Part shown: piece after piece, positions 19,662 to 27,618 of the stretch | How positions within the stretch are numbered: the stretch's first letter is position 1 | Layout: every line of letters starts with the position of its first letter | NCBI GenBank assembly: GCA_934247125.1 | Contig: CAKQIZ010000007.1 | Location: 1-39,161 of the forward strand | Origin: an uncultured Clostridia bacterium | GTDB lineage: Bacteria > Bacillota > Clostridia > Peptostreptococcales > Anaerovoracaceae | Direction of reading: 5' to 3' | DNA length: 39,161 nt | Notes under the pieces: generated by a model | The model's input: the letters and a program-made list of their open reading frames with translations, nothing else | Told to the model about the DNA's origin: nothing | Database searches by the model: none | Translations under genes and position numbers: made by a program

Positions 19662-20249
19662 TCAGCTCGCGGGCATTTGCAGATTGCCGAGCACGGTCTT
19701 CATCAGATCGTCTGTCATGATGATGTTCCAGCCATAGTGTCCGTCGTCGATCATCGGGATGTACACGACTGTTTCAAGTACAGTACCGCTGTCTGCGGCA
19801 GCCTCGACCTGCTCCACGTATATCTCAAGACATTCAGCATTCAGGTAGTCCTTGTCTGCGATCTCATCTGACTGCAGATTATCCGTGATGTACTTATATG
19901 ACGCCGATTCATATCCGGACAGCACATTGCTGAAATCGCCGCTGGTGATGCTGACCTTTGCGACTGCGACATCATCTTTTGTCTTGATCTTTTCGATCTT
20001 GTACGAGAAATTCCTGAACAGCGCCTCGTTCATCCTCTCGATCACGGCCTCGTCGCCCTGGACGTTAGTGATGAAGTTGACATAGCTGTCATCCATGTAT
20101 TTTTCCATAACACTGCTGTCGCGGTTTTTCAGACCGTCCATAAAATCACTGACGGCATCATGCGGGGTCGTCGAGATCATGTTCACGACTCCGGACTGCA
20201 TCAGCAGTGAAATGAGCAGTGTTATTACGGTTTTCAGTATATACTGCAT
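19662..20249 (-). CDS. Secreted or membrane-anchored NTF2-like protein of unknown function
   Basis: I do not recognise a named family. The 195 residues begin with a hydrophobic signal or anchor (ILKTVITLLISLLMQSGVV) and continue with HDAVSDFMDGLKNRDSSVMEKYM. That opening, with the later KIEKIKTKDDVAVAKVSITSGDFSNVL, resembles the NTF2-like fold of DUF4878/DUF5105-type proteins exported by Bacillota. No lipobox cysteine is seen. It ends with an acidic beta-rich segment. It is convergent with the nucleotidyltransferase and divergent from the glucosaminidase gene. Confidence 0.6.
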   Translation of the reverse strand: MQYILKTVITLLISLLMQSGVVNMISTTPHDAVSDFMDGLKNRDSSVMEKYMDDSYVNFITNVQGDEAVIERMNEALFRNFSYKIEKIKTKDDVAVAKVSITSGDFSNVLSGYESASYKYITDNLQSDEIADKDYLNAECLEIYVEQVEAAADSGTVLETVVYIPMIDDGHYGWNIIMTDDLMKTVLGNLQMPAS

Positions 20250-20294
20250 ATTTTCACACCTCTGGCTTCACTGTCTGTCTAAGCATGATAGTTG

Positions 20295-20323
20295 TTGTTT
20301 TTTCCTGACATATTAACTATAAT
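20295..20323 (+). promoter_or_regulatory. Candidate promoter of the glucosaminidase gene
   Basis: TTGTTT (20295-20300), a 17-base spacer and TATAAT (20318-20323), 39 bases before the start codon at 20363, with GAGGT as ribosome site. Confidence 0.6.
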
Positions 20324-20362
20324 ATATTAGAATCCTTTAATTTTCAAGTATACGAGGTACTT

Positions 20363-21091
20363 ATGAACGATAGAGAAAAAACAGTTTACGTGATAAACAG
20401 GAAATACGGCCGTCATTTTGTAAAGATCGCCATTCTGGCTGTTTTTATACTTGCGCTGTGCGCGTGGCTTTTCCTCGCCGGCATATATGTGACAGCTGAG
20501 GATATCCGGAGTGATGCGGCAAAGGCCAGCAGGATGCTGACAGAAGAAGGCGCTGCGTCAGCCAGAGATGTAGATCTTGCAAATGCGCTGAGAACGTCGA
20601 CGGTCGATCGTGTGATAAATGACAAGCAGATACCGGCCTATACGACTGCACAGGTAATGGCGATGGATGTCAGCAGACCGAGCGGAGTCACAGTGGCCGA
20701 TCTGAAGCTCGTGACGACAGGCGGTCTTGTCGGACTTGAAGAGGCATTTTATCAGGCCGAGCAGGACTACGGTATCAACTGCCTGTTCGTGATGGCGATC
20801 GCAGCGCATGAGAGCGCCAACGGCACCATGTGCTTCGCGGCAAATAATATGTTCGGATACGGGACAAGCGGTTTTTCTTCAAAAGCCGAGGGCATCGACG
20901 TAGTTTCCGGGGCTCTGGCAAACAGCTATCTGTCGCCGGGAGGCAGCCTTTATTCAGGAAAGACGATATCTGATGTGAATAAAAAGTATGCGGCCAGCAC
21001 TGCGTGGGACGACAAGGTCGCAAGTAACATGGTCAGCTACTATGCGACGATAAGCAAAAGCCGCAGTGCGGCACTGGACAGGCTGAAATAG
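20363..21091 (+). CDS. Membrane-anchored N-acetylglucosaminidase (GH73-like autolysin)
   Basis: A 242-residue protein with a short cytoplasmic N-terminus, one transmembrane helix at about 21-42 and an extracellular C-terminal glucosaminidase domain at about 122-235. The segment LFVMAIAAHESANGT contains the likely catalytic Glu150, and NNMFGYGTS (161-169) is characteristic of this fold. GH73-type enzymes cut the GlcNAc-MurNAc bond in peptidoglycan. No cell-wall binding repeats are present, so the anchor alone would position it. A promoter lies just upstream and an intrinsic terminator at 21136-21159 follows. Confidence 0.85.
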   Translation: MNDREKTVYVINRKYGRHFVKIAILAVFILALCAWLFLAGIYVTAEDIRSDAAKASRMLTEEGAASARDVDLANALRTSTVDRVINDKQIPAYTTAQVMAMDVSRPSGVTVADLKLVTTGGLVGLEEAFYQAEQDYGINCLFVMAIAAHESANGTMCFAANNMFGYGTSGFSSKAEGIDVVSGALANSYLSPGGSLYSGKTISDVNKKYAASTAWDDKVASNMVSYYATISKSRSAALDRLK

Positions 21092-21094
21092 CGG

Positions 21095-21139
21095 GAAAAG
21101 CCGGAAAAGCATTGGAAAAGCACTGAAAAGGCTGAAAAG
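21095..21139 (+). repeat. Five phased GAAAAG repeats (A-tracts) upstream of the rpsF promoter
   Basis: GAAAAG occurs at 21095-21100, 21104-21109, 21115-21120, 21125-21130 and 21134-21139, with start spacings of 9, 11, 10 and 9 bases. A4 tracts in near-helical phase are known to bend DNA. They lie directly after the glucosaminidase stop codon and end 22 bases before the rpsF -35 box. Confidence 0.7.
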
Positions 21140-21159
21140 CTGAGATTTCTCAGTTTTTT
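21136..21159 (+). terminator. Intrinsic terminator after the glucosaminidase gene
   Basis: CTGAG (21140-21144) and CTCAG (21149-21153) with an ATTT loop, followed by TTTTTT at 21154-21159; AAAA upstream of the stem extends pairing with one bulged G. Confidence 0.75.
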
Positions 21160-21161
21160 GC

Positions 21162-21189
21162 TTGCAATAACCTGCAGATAATGTATAAT
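21162..21189 (+). promoter_or_regulatory. Candidate promoter of rpsF–ssb–rpsR
   Basis: TTGCAA (21162-21167), a 16-base spacer and TATAAT (21184-21189). The leader to rpsF would be about 85 bases long. Confidence 0.75.
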
Positions 21190-21232
21190 ATAAAGGCATG
21201 TGATTTCGTGTGCGATTTTGCATGCAGTCCTT

Positions 21233-21253
21233 GCAGCAGGAAAAGTCTGCTGC
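21233..21253 (+). promoter_or_regulatory. Leader hairpin before rpsF
   Basis: GCAGCAG (21233-21239) and CTGCTGC (21247-21253) form a perfect stem around a 7-base loop in the untranslated leader. S6/S18 operons often carry a protein-binding leader RNA, but I do not see the conserved CCG of the S6:S18 motif here. The hairpin is seen; a regulatory role is a guess. Confidence 0.3.
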
Positions 21254-21280
21254 CATTTAGTCCATAAGGAGGTGAAAAGA

Positions 21281-21568
21281 ATGATCAATTATGAAGTTAT
21301 GTTCGTTATTGACCCTGCGATCGAAGATGATAAGAAAGAAGCAACTATCGAAGCTGTTAAAGGTATCATTGCTGCTGAAGGTGAAGTAGGCAATGCAGAT
21401 GTATGGGGCATGAAAAAACTCGCATATCCTATCCAGAAGAAGACTGAAGGATATTATGTTGTTATCGAATTCAAGGCACAGCCGACTCTGCCGGCAGAGC
21501 TCGACAGAAGACTCAAGATCTCAGACAACGTAATCAGACACATCATAATAAACAAAGATGAAAAATAG
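21281..21568 (+). CDS. rpsF: 30S ribosomal protein S6
   Basis: Small-subunit protein that pairs with S18 on 16S rRNA. The 95 residues begin MINYEVMFVIDP and carry the family pattern WGMKKLAYPIQKKTEGYYVV. The start is fixed by a perfect AAGGAGGTGA at 21267-21276 just before the ATG at 21281; the open frame extends further upstream into the leader. It is the first gene of the rpsF–ssb–rpsR operon, with ssb 15 bases downstream. Confidence 0.97.
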   Translation: MINYEVMFVIDPAIEDDKKEATIEAVKGIIAAEGEVGNADVWGMKKLAYPIQKKTEGYYVVIEFKAQPTLPAELDRRLKISDNVIRHIIINKDEK

Positions 21569-21583
21569 GAAGAGGGGTGCAGT

Positions 21584-22030
21584 ATGAATAGTGTAGTACT
21601 GATTGGAAGATTAACCAGGGACCCTGAAATCAGGTATATACCGGAAAGCCAGATGGCTGTAGCGACATTTACTGTAGCGATAGACAGGCCGGTAAGATCC
21701 GGACAGGAAAAGAAAACTGATTTTCCGCGAGTAACAGTATTCGGCCGTCAGGCTGAGAACTGCGAAAGATTTCTGGCAAAAGGCAGACTTGTCGGCGTCC
21801 AGGGAAGGATACAGACAGGCAGTTATACCAATAAAGACGGCATTACAGTCTATACGACAGATGTAGTGGCCGACAGAGTAGAATTTTTGGAATGGGGCGA
21901 CAGAAACGAAAGATCAGGCGGCGGCAGCAGATATCAGAGCTCGCAGCCATCTAATCAGGGCTCTGCCGACAAAGACATGGGTGTACCTGAAGGATTTCAG
22001 GCACTCCAGGATGATGATATCCCGTTCTAA
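21584..22030 (+). CDS. ssb: Single-stranded DNA-binding protein
   Basis: SSB coats single-stranded DNA in replication and repair. The 148 residues contain the OB fold (MNSVVLIGRLTRDPEIRYIP, then AVATFTVAID, and FGRQAENCERFLAKGRLVGV), a Gly/Ser/Gln-rich linker from about 107, and the acidic tip DDDIPF that docks partner proteins. Length and order are those of the essential SSB. It lies in the conserved position between rpsF and rpsR. Confidence 0.97.
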   Translation: MNSVVLIGRLTRDPEIRYIPESQMAVATFTVAIDRPVRSGQEKKTDFPRVTVFGRQAENCERFLAKGRLVGVQGRIQTGSYTNKDGITVYTTDVVADRVEFLEWGDRNERSGGGSRYQSSQPSNQGSADKDMGVPEGFQALQDDDIPF

Positions 22031-22048
22031 AAGAAAGGAGATAATATC

Positions 22049-22282
22049 ATGGATAATAAAAGACGTGGCGGCATGAGAAGAAAAAAAGTGTGCCAGTTCT
22101 GCGCTGATAAAGCTGAAACTATAGATTACAAAGACGTTGAAAAGCTCAAGAAGTATGTGACAGAGAGAGGAAAGATCCTTCCTAAGAGAATCACAGGAAC
22201 TTGCGCTGTTCATCAGAGAGAGGTAACAAGAGCTATCAAGAGAGCAAGAATCGTTGCTCTGCTGCCTTACACAGCTGAATAA
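22049..22282 (+). CDS. rpsR: 30S ribosomal protein S18
   Basis: A 77-residue, very basic protein that binds S6 and 16S r[23 protein letters not shown] and the C-terminal [20 protein letters not shown] match S18. AAAGGAGAT precedes the ATG. It is the last gene of the operon and is followed by a strong terminator. Confidence 0.97.
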   Translation: MDNKRRGGMRRKKVCQFCADKAETIDYKDVEKLKKYVTERGKILPKRITGTCAVHQREVTRAIKRARIVALLPYTAE

Positions 22283-22315
22283 TCAGTGACGAGACAAGTC
22301 ATAAATATCAAAAAC

Positions 22316-22341
22316 AAAACCGGGCATAACACCCGGTTTTT
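22316..22341 (+). terminator. Intrinsic terminator after rpsR
   Basis: AAAACCGGG (22316-22324) and CCCGGTTTT (22332-22340) form a perfect 9-base stem with a CATAACA loop and T run. The A run on the other side could also serve the convergent gene at 22373. Confidence 0.92.
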
Positions 22342-22372
22342 ATTATGCAGGGAATATCGTTTTCGATATTTA

Positions 22373-22714
22373 TTAAAGTTCACTTATCATTGGTAAATCG
22401 ATCGGTCCCATAGTCCCTCTTGTCTGTTCTTCACATATGCTCCAGATCTGTGCAGTAACATTAGATATTCCAGGGCGTTCCTGCAGAACTCTTACGCACT
22501 TATGTGCATAACCTTCTGCAGCTTCACGGCTCTTAAAAAGATAAAATCCGCTTGCCTGACGGCGCTCCGGATCTACTCCCCAGATCTTCCACTGAAGAGT
22601 AGGAAGCGCTCTCATACGCGCAACACCTTCGATCGGAAATGCTTCCTGCGTTACTGTATCAAAATCTTTATCGCCTATTGCAACATCCATCTTCACCGCT
22701 AAAAATACTGACAT
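22373..22714 (-). CDS. YdhR-like monooxygenase-family protein
   Basis: The 113-residue product has the pattern of the YdhR family (ferredoxin-like dimeric alpha-beta barrel): LQWKIWGVDPERRQASGFYLF, then SREAAEGYAHKCVRVL, as in E. coli YdhR (LWKVW...GGIYLF...A..YLEKH). YdhR is only a putative monooxygenase. AAAGGAGG precedes the ATG. It lies 12 bases downstream of the acetoacetate-decarboxylase-like gene on the same strand, so the two are probably cotranscribed under the LysR gene at 23667. Confidence 0.75.
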   Translation of the reverse strand: MSVFLAVKMDVAIGDKDFDTVTQEAFPIEGVARMRALPTLQWKIWGVDPERRQASGFYLFKSREAAEGYAHKCVRVLQERPGISNVTAQIWSICEEQTRGTMGPIDLPMISEL

Positions 22715-22726
22715 GATTACCTCCTT

Positions 22727-23569
22727 TTAAAGAATATGATCAAATGCTCCGAATGCGTATGGTAAATATTCTTCCGGATCAACTTTATATTCATCTTCCG
22801 GTTTTCTTGCACCATCTAATGCCAGTCCGTCAAATGTTTTGATTGCACCAAGAACGTTTACTACAGGCAGGCTGTCCCACGGATCATGATCAGAATGAGT
22901 ATAGATAACTTCTCCTGTCCCGATTACGGGAGCTTTATTTCCCTGATGTTTAGATTTCCATACAGTATACAGAATAGGATTTGGTGCATCTTTGATATTA
23001 TCTAAGTGTGCCCATGTGCATGCAGGCCACAGATAGTTGTAAATGATTGTTGCACCAGGATGGTTTTCAGGATCTGGTGGAGTAAGTATACCTGCGATCT
23101 TTTTCATCATTTCCGGATCGTTTGGTTTGTTGTTGAAGCTGACTTTTAATTTGTAATACTCGATACCATGTCTTGATGCGCTTGCTTTATAATGTTGATC
23201 GTCTTCTTCTAATTTGAGCTGACCCCACTTTTTAGGATATCCACCCACCTCTCGACCAAGAATGCTTCCCATGTCGACATCCAGCGTCATAGCTGGAACG
23301 AACAGTCCCGGTCTGCCTGTTTTTTCATGAACAGCTGAAACATAAAGAGCTGCTTCTTTATATGGAACTTCGAAGTTTGTAGCGGAAAAGTTATTGAATC
23401 CTGCGATTACTAACGGTCTTTCATAAGGAATAAGCCCCGGCGGCAGAACTTCTTTTATTGCTTCTGGAGTCGTCTCATAGAAAACGGACATTACCTCTGC
23501 TCCCATAAAGTCTGTAATACCACCTCTAAGTGTTTCACATACCTGTTCAGGCGAACGTTTAAAACTCAT
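22727..23569 (-). CDS. Acetoacetate decarboxylase family protein
   Basis: A 280-residue protein with the central family signature GREVGGYPKKWGQ at 105-117. By comparison with clostridial acetoacetate decarboxylase, Lys113 would form the Schiff base and Lys114 would lower its pKa. The motif LPPGLIPYERPLVIAGF (42-58) and VPAMTLDVDMGSILG (91-105) also fit. Family members are not all decarboxylases; some act as aldolase-dehydratases, so the reaction is uncertain. The start is set by GAGGAGGGT before the ATG at 23569. Of 16 Ile codons I counted 6 ATT, 8 ATC and 2 ATA, whereas neighbours such as dnaN strongly favour ATA, which suggests acquisition by transfer. Confidence 0.82.
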   Translation of the reverse strand: MSFKRSPEQVCETLRGGITDFMGAEVMSVFYETTPEAIKEVLPPGLIPYERPLVIAGFNNFSATNFEVPYKEAALYVSAVHEKTGRPGLFVPAMTLDVDMGSILGREVGGYPKKWGQLKLEEDDQHYKASASRHGIEYYKLKVSFNNKPNDPEMMKKIAGILTPPDPENHPGATIIYNYLWPACTWAHLDNIKDAPNPILYTVWKSKHQGNKAPVIGTGEVIYTHSDHDPWDSLPVVNVLGAIKTFDGLALDGARKPEDEYKVDPEEYLPYAFGAFDHIL

Positions 23570-23666
23570 ATTACCCTCCTCTGTTATTTCATGTATAATT
23601 TGCATCTTTAGGATAACATCAGTCATATCAATACAGGTCATATGTAATTGTTATAGCTGTATTCGT

Positions 23667-24602
23667 TTACTTTATAGGTTCTGTCCAGTCTATCCTGAGC
23701 ATTTTCTGGAACAATTTATTCGTACTCCACGAAAGAGGTTCTTCAGATGAATAAATGCTTCCTCCAAGACTCATTATCCTCGCATCTTCACATTTGCGCA
23801 CTTCCAGTTCATAATGCTGAAGTGTATCATTATGGACTCCGGTGATCCACATGTAGCTGTCCGGACAATTGGACAGTATTTCCATAGCGGATGCCCTGTC
23901 GTAGACATATATCCTCTTTTGAGAAAGTTCTATACCGGCATTTCTTGCTGTATCTTCATACGAAGCCGTTAATACTTCATAATCACCATACATGACAAGA
24001 AGCTTATCATGGAGCATTTTACTGGATATATTGACTTCTTTCGAGAGAGGGCTGCGTTTCGATATCAATATCAGGAATTCCCGTTCAAAGTGATTGTGGT
24101 ATATCAGCCCCATATTTTGTATTTGATTGAAGATATATTCTTTTTGGGCCTCGAAAAAATGAATAACGCCCAGCTCTGCATCTCTGTTGTACACATCTTC
24201 TATCACTTCGAAAGGATTTGTTTCTTTTATCTTTAAAGAAAAGAAATCTCTGTCAGAGTTTTCATTGATAAACCGGGTTATACACCTGAGAACCTGCTGA
24301 GATCTTGTAACAGACAACTTGCTGCGTACTGCATATTCTGGATTTACCTGAAGTTTTGACTGCAGGTTTTTTATATTGCAGATGATCGACTGAGCTTCGT
24401 CTACAAAAATTTTACCCTCTCTTGTCAATTCTATGCCTTTTGCTGAACGCAGAAATAAGGAAACTCCAAGCTGTTTTTCTATAGCCTTTATCTGATTGCT
24501 CAAATGTGGCTGAGAAATGAACAGGTTATGTGCAGCTTTCGAAATAGAGCCGGATCTAGCTACTTCGACTACGTATTCTAAATTAGTTAAATTCAAGTCC
24601 AT
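23667..24602 (-). CDS. LysR-family transcriptional regulator
   Basis: A 311-residue regulator. The N-terminal winged HTH begins LTNLEYVVEVARSGSISKAA and continues through QPHLSNQIKAIEKQLGVSLF and TREGKIF, the LysR pattern. The C-terminal two-lobed effector domain has no recognisable ligand signature. The start at 24602 has AGGTGAG upstream. It lies upstream of, and codirectional with, the decarboxylase-like and YdhR-like genes (97-base gap). LysR proteins usually sit divergent from their targets, so control of this pair is inferred from proximity only. Confidence 0.88.
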   Translation of the reverse strand: MDLNLTNLEYVVEVARSGSISKAAHNLFISQPHLSNQIKAIEKQLGVSLFLRSAKGIELTREGKIFVDEAQSIICNIKNLQSKLQVNPEYAVRSKLSVTRSQQVLRCITRFINENSDRDFFSLKIKETNPFEVIEDVYNRDAELGVIHFFEAQKEYIFNQIQNMGLIYHNHFEREFLILISKRSPLSKEVNISSKMLHDKLLVMYGDYEVLTASYEDTARNAGIELSQKRIYVYDRASAMEILSNCPDSYMWITGVHNDTLQHYELEVRKCEDARIMSLGGSIYSSEEPLSWSTNKLFQKMLRIDWTEPIK

Positions 24603-24690
24603 AGTAATTCTCACCTAATCTTTATATGATGAAACGGGTTATATGTATTGCAGATTCAGATGTACCGGTTTGCTTTATACAATACCTAAA

Positions 24691-24720
24691 ATTATACTAT
24701 GCTTTGAGTTGATATTTCAA
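24691..24720 (-). promoter_or_regulatory. Candidate promoter of the lysR-type gene
   Basis: On the minus strand TTGAAA (24715-24720), an 18-base spacer and TATAAT (24691-24696). The remainder of the 308-base gap to the gene at 24911 holds a TATAAT at 24857-24862 for the rightward gene, without a clear -35 box, and nothing else I can identify. Confidence 0.6.
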
Positions 24721-24910
24721 CCTTTGCCTGTGTAAAGCAGCGGCGCTGTTTGAATGGATGAGGTTATGCAAAGCGCAGTAGTTTATGATTTTTAAGTTTG
24801 CAGACGATTAGAGATAATGACCGGTTTTTTATATAAGAAAATACACATGTTTATGGTATAATAATCTGTCAAGTAAAGGTTTATTATGAGGGTACGGGAC
24901 AGGAGGTATG

Positions 24911-25939
24911 ATGAAGCAAAAGAATCTGACACGCATATCGGTTTTTCTGTGTATGCTGCTGCTGATGTTTTCGTCTGCATCGAGCGCATATGCGGAAACA
25001 GATCATTATGAATGCAGAGACGGCAGGATCAGCATTTACAAAGAATCAGGCTGGGACAGCTGGCAGATCACAGAAGTCGATAAAGCCGAGAGCTCCGGCA
25101 GGCCTTTTGAGCATATCATGTCGGCCGAAGAAAACGGCAGCACAGATACGCTGATGTTCGATATGTATTTTTCTGCAGATGCCGCGCTGGACGGCGATTA
25201 CGTTTATCTTTACGGTGATGAGAATGAGGTACTGGATTATTATGATAAATACGGGAAAAATGCTCTTGTGCAGCTTTACACGGAACAGATCGCGTCGGCA
25301 GATCCCGGTGCGCAGATAACGTATGGCACGCCGGTGTTCACGGAATATCAGTGGAACAACTTTCTGAAGACAGACATCGTGATGAGAGCTGATATTGACG
25401 GAGACGGACAGCAGGAAAACAGGACAGACACGGTGTTTTTAACTGCCTCGATGACGTCAAACGGCAATTTTGTGATAAATGAGGCGCTGGTATTCCATAG
25501 CGGATACGGTATGCAGCTGACACAGGAGCAGCAGAATACAGCTGCGGAGATCGTCGATGGATTCTTCGAATACGGATACGGTGATGATATGACAGGCGAT
25601 CATTTCGATGATGCAGTTTATTATGCAGACGGTATCAGCGATGGAGCGATAGCTGCCATGGTGCTTTTCACTGTGGTGATCGTTCTGATAATAGCAGTTG
25701 TCGTCATGGCTGTGATACTCAGGCGCAGGAAAATGAACGGCAGATCGGCCGGCACGCAGTTCAGGATGCCGGGGAGTCCCGGTCCGTCCGGCATGCAGAC
25801 TGTATCAAGTGACGAACAGCGCTATCTCGACAGCCTGAACGCACTTTACAAATCAGGGCTGCTGACCAGAGCGGAAATGAATGAAATGATAGAGCGCCAT
25901 CAGGCGCAGAACATGAGGAGAAGAGGAGGCAGGCCATGA
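24911..25939 (+). CDS. Secreted-domain membrane protein with C-terminal SHOCT motif
   Basis: I do not recognise the extracellular domain. The protein (342 residues from the second ATG) has a signal peptide cut after SAYA near residue 28, an outside region of about 215 residues, one transmembrane helix at about 247-270 followed by LRRRK, a Gly/Pro linker, and a C-terminal helix pair DEQRYLDSLNALYKSGLLTR that resembles a SHOCT oligomerisation motif. A DIDGDGQQE loop (about 161-169) looks like an EF-hand-type calcium site. AGGAGG lies 4 bases before the ATG at 24911 and only 1 base before an ATG at 24908, so I prefer the former. Its stop overlaps the NfeD start (ATGA). Confidence 0.65.
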   Translation: MKQKNLTRISVFLCMLLLMFSSASSAYAETDHYECRDGRISIYKESGWDSWQITEVDKAESSGRPFEHIMSAEENGSTDTLMFDMYFSADAALDGDYVYLYGDENEVLDYYDKYGKNALVQLYTEQIASADPGAQITYGTPVFTEYQWNNFLKTDIVMRADIDGDGQQENRTDTVFLTASMTSNGNFVINEALVFHSGYGMQLTQEQQNTAAEIVDGFFEYGYGDDMTGDHFDDAVYYADGISDGAIAAMVLFTVVIVLIIAVVVMAVILRRRKMNGRSAGTQFRMPGSPGPSGMQTVSSDEQRYLDSLNALYKSGLLTRAEMNEMIERHQAQNMRRRGGRP

Positions 25940-26400
25940 CGATATTCGGGATAACAGTCAGTGCAGCTGTGATGTGGCTGATGATCGCCGGGATAATGGC
26001 GATACTCGAAGCGATCACGATGGGACTCACGTGCATATGGTTCGTGGGCGGTGCGGTATGCGCAGCGATAGCGGCAGCGGCCGGAGCCCCTGCGGTCGTT
26101 CAGATCATCATATTCATGGTGGTTTCCGCGATACTGATCGCATGCACCAGGCCGCTGGCGAAAAAGAAGCTCAACGACAGAGTGCAGAAGACGAATGTCG
26201 AGTCAGTCATCGGGCAGACAGGCATAGTCGAGGAAGCCATACCTTCTTATGGAAAGGGGCAGGTGCGTGTCGACGGCAAGGTGTGGACGGCAGTCTCAGA
26301 GGGAAGTCCGATCGACAAAGGCAGGCTGGTGAAGATAAAAAGCGTCAGAGGTGTCACGCTGACAGTTGAGGAAATTGAGAAAACGGCGCAGAATATATAA
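25936..26400 (+). CDS. NfeD-family membrane protein
   Basis: A 154-residue short NfeD-type protein: three to four hydrophobic helices in the first 75 residues, then a soluble OB-fold-like domain containing VIGQTGIVEEAI, VRVDGKVWTAVSEG and IDKGRLVKIKSVRGVTLTVE, which is the NfeD C-terminal pattern. NfeD proteins are usual partners of SPFH/stomatin-like proteins, and one is encoded 60 bases downstream. The start overlaps the stop of the SHOCT protein gene by four bases, so the three form one transcription unit. Confidence 0.88.
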   Translation: MTIFGITVSAAVMWLMIAGIMAILEAITMGLTCIWFVGGAVCAAIAAAAGAPAVVQIIIFMVVSAILIACTRPLAKKKLNDRVQKTNVESVIGQTGIVEEAIPSYGKGQVRVDGKVWTAVSEGSPIDKGRLVKIKSVRGVTLTVEEIEKTAQNI

Positions 26401-26460
26401 AAGAGACGGCAGAGCCGGCTAATACGGCTTTACATAAAAGGAGAAAAAAGGAGGATTAAG

Positions 26461-27498
26461 ATGTATAACACAGGAATTTCAGCAGGGGCGATAATAGTAG
26501 TGCTGATACTGATCGCACTGATCATCGCGCTTGTTGTCACAAACATCAGGATAGTGCCGCAGGCAAACGCGTACGTACTGGAAAGGCTCGGGGCATACTA
26601 TGCCACATGGCAGGTAGGTCTGCACTTTAAAATACCTTTGATAGACAAGGTAGCCAGAAAAGTGTCACTCAAGGAGCATGTGATAGATTTCCCGCCGCAG
26701 CCGGTGATAACGAAGGACAACGTAACTATAGAGATCGATACCGTAGTGTATTTCCAGATCACAGACCCTAAGCTTTACGCATACGGAGTCGAGAACCCTA
26801 TGGCTGCGATAGAGAACCTGACGGCGACAACGCTCAGGAACATCATAGGCGAACTCGAGCTCGACGGCACTCTTACGAGCAGAGAGCACATCAACAGCAA
26901 GATAAGGATAGTGCTTGACGAGGCGACAGATGCATGGGGCATCAAGATCAACAGAGTCGAAGTGAAGAATATCAACCCGCCGGCAGACATACAGATGGCT
27001 ATGGAGAAGCAGATGCGTGCAGAGCGTGAACGAAGAGAAGCGATCCTGCGTGCGGAAGGTGAGAAAAAATCGGCAGTTCTCATAGCGGAAGGTAACAAGG
27101 AAGCGGTGATACTCGGAGCAGAGGCTGCAAAGCAGGCAGCTATAAAGGCGGCAGAAGGTGAAGCGGAAGCCATACTCATGGTGCAGCGTGCGACTGCTGA
27201 CGGTATCAGGCTGCTGAGCGAGGCAGGCGCGACTAAGGAAGTACTGACGCTCAAGAGTCTCGAGGCATTTGAAAAGGCGGCAGACGGAAAAGCTACGAAG
27301 ATCATAATACCTGCGGAGATACAGGGGATAGCGGGGCTTGCAAGTGCGCTCACAGGGATAGTAGACGGTATCGGCACACCGGAGAAGGCAAAGACCGGAA
27401 ACCGCGCGATACCTGTGGGAGCTGCTGTTCAGAACACCGCAGACTATAGTGCACAGACAGCTGCAGATACATCTGCGCCTTTGCATACACAGCTGTGA
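26461..27498 (+). CDS. SPFH/band-7 (stomatin-like, paraslipin) protein
   Basis: A 345-residue membrane scaffold protein. A transmembrane helix at about 10-28 is followed by the band-7 domain (VPQANAYVLERLGAYYATWQ near 30-50; TKDNVTIEIDTVVYFQI; VEKNP-like and GELELDGTLTSREHIN segments), then an alanine-rich coiled coil with repeated AEG steps (about 190-250), and a low-complexity tail. These proteins form large rings in the membrane with NfeD partners and are linked to membrane microdomains. The close relatives are the QmcA/stomatin group rather than long flotillins. AGGAGG precedes the ATG. Confidence 0.92.
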   Translation: MYNTGISAGAIIVVLILIALIIALVVTNIRIVPQANAYVLERLGAYYATWQVGLHFKIPLIDKVARKVSLKEHVIDFPPQPVITKDNVTIEIDTVVYFQITDPKLYAYGVENPMAAIENLTATTLRNIIGELELDGTLTSREHINSKIRIVLDEATDAWGIKINRVEVKNINPPADIQMAMEKQMRAERERREAILRAEGEKKSAVLIAEGNKEAVILGAEAAKQAAIKAAEGEAEAILMVQRATADGIRLLSEAGATKEVLTLKSLEAFEKAADGKATKIIIPAEIQGIAGLASALTGIVDGIGTPEKAKTGNRAIPVGAAVQNTADYSAQTAADTSAPLHTQL

Positions 27499-27554
27499 TG
27501 ATGCGGCTGAGAGGACGGTAAATACCGGCAAAATCATACAAAAGCAACAAAAAA

Positions 27555-27583
27555 AAGACAAAATGTCGCAGTTGTGATATAAT
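27555..27583 (+). promoter_or_regulatory. Candidate promoter of the DUF2232–gdpP–rplI–dnaB operon
   Basis: AAGACA (27555-27560), a 17-base spacer and TATAAT (27578-27583) preceded by TG at 27575-27576, an extended -10. The first start codon is 35 bases downstream. Confidence 0.65.
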
Positions 27584-27618
27584 AACCATTACTTATAAAT
27601 AATTTTAGGAGAAACAGA

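Noticed and set aside
21196..21280. S6:S18 autoregulatory RNA motif in the rpsF leader
   Set aside because: There is a strong hairpin at 21233-21253, but the conserved CCG bulge of the motif is not visible, so I list only a leader hairpin at low confidence.
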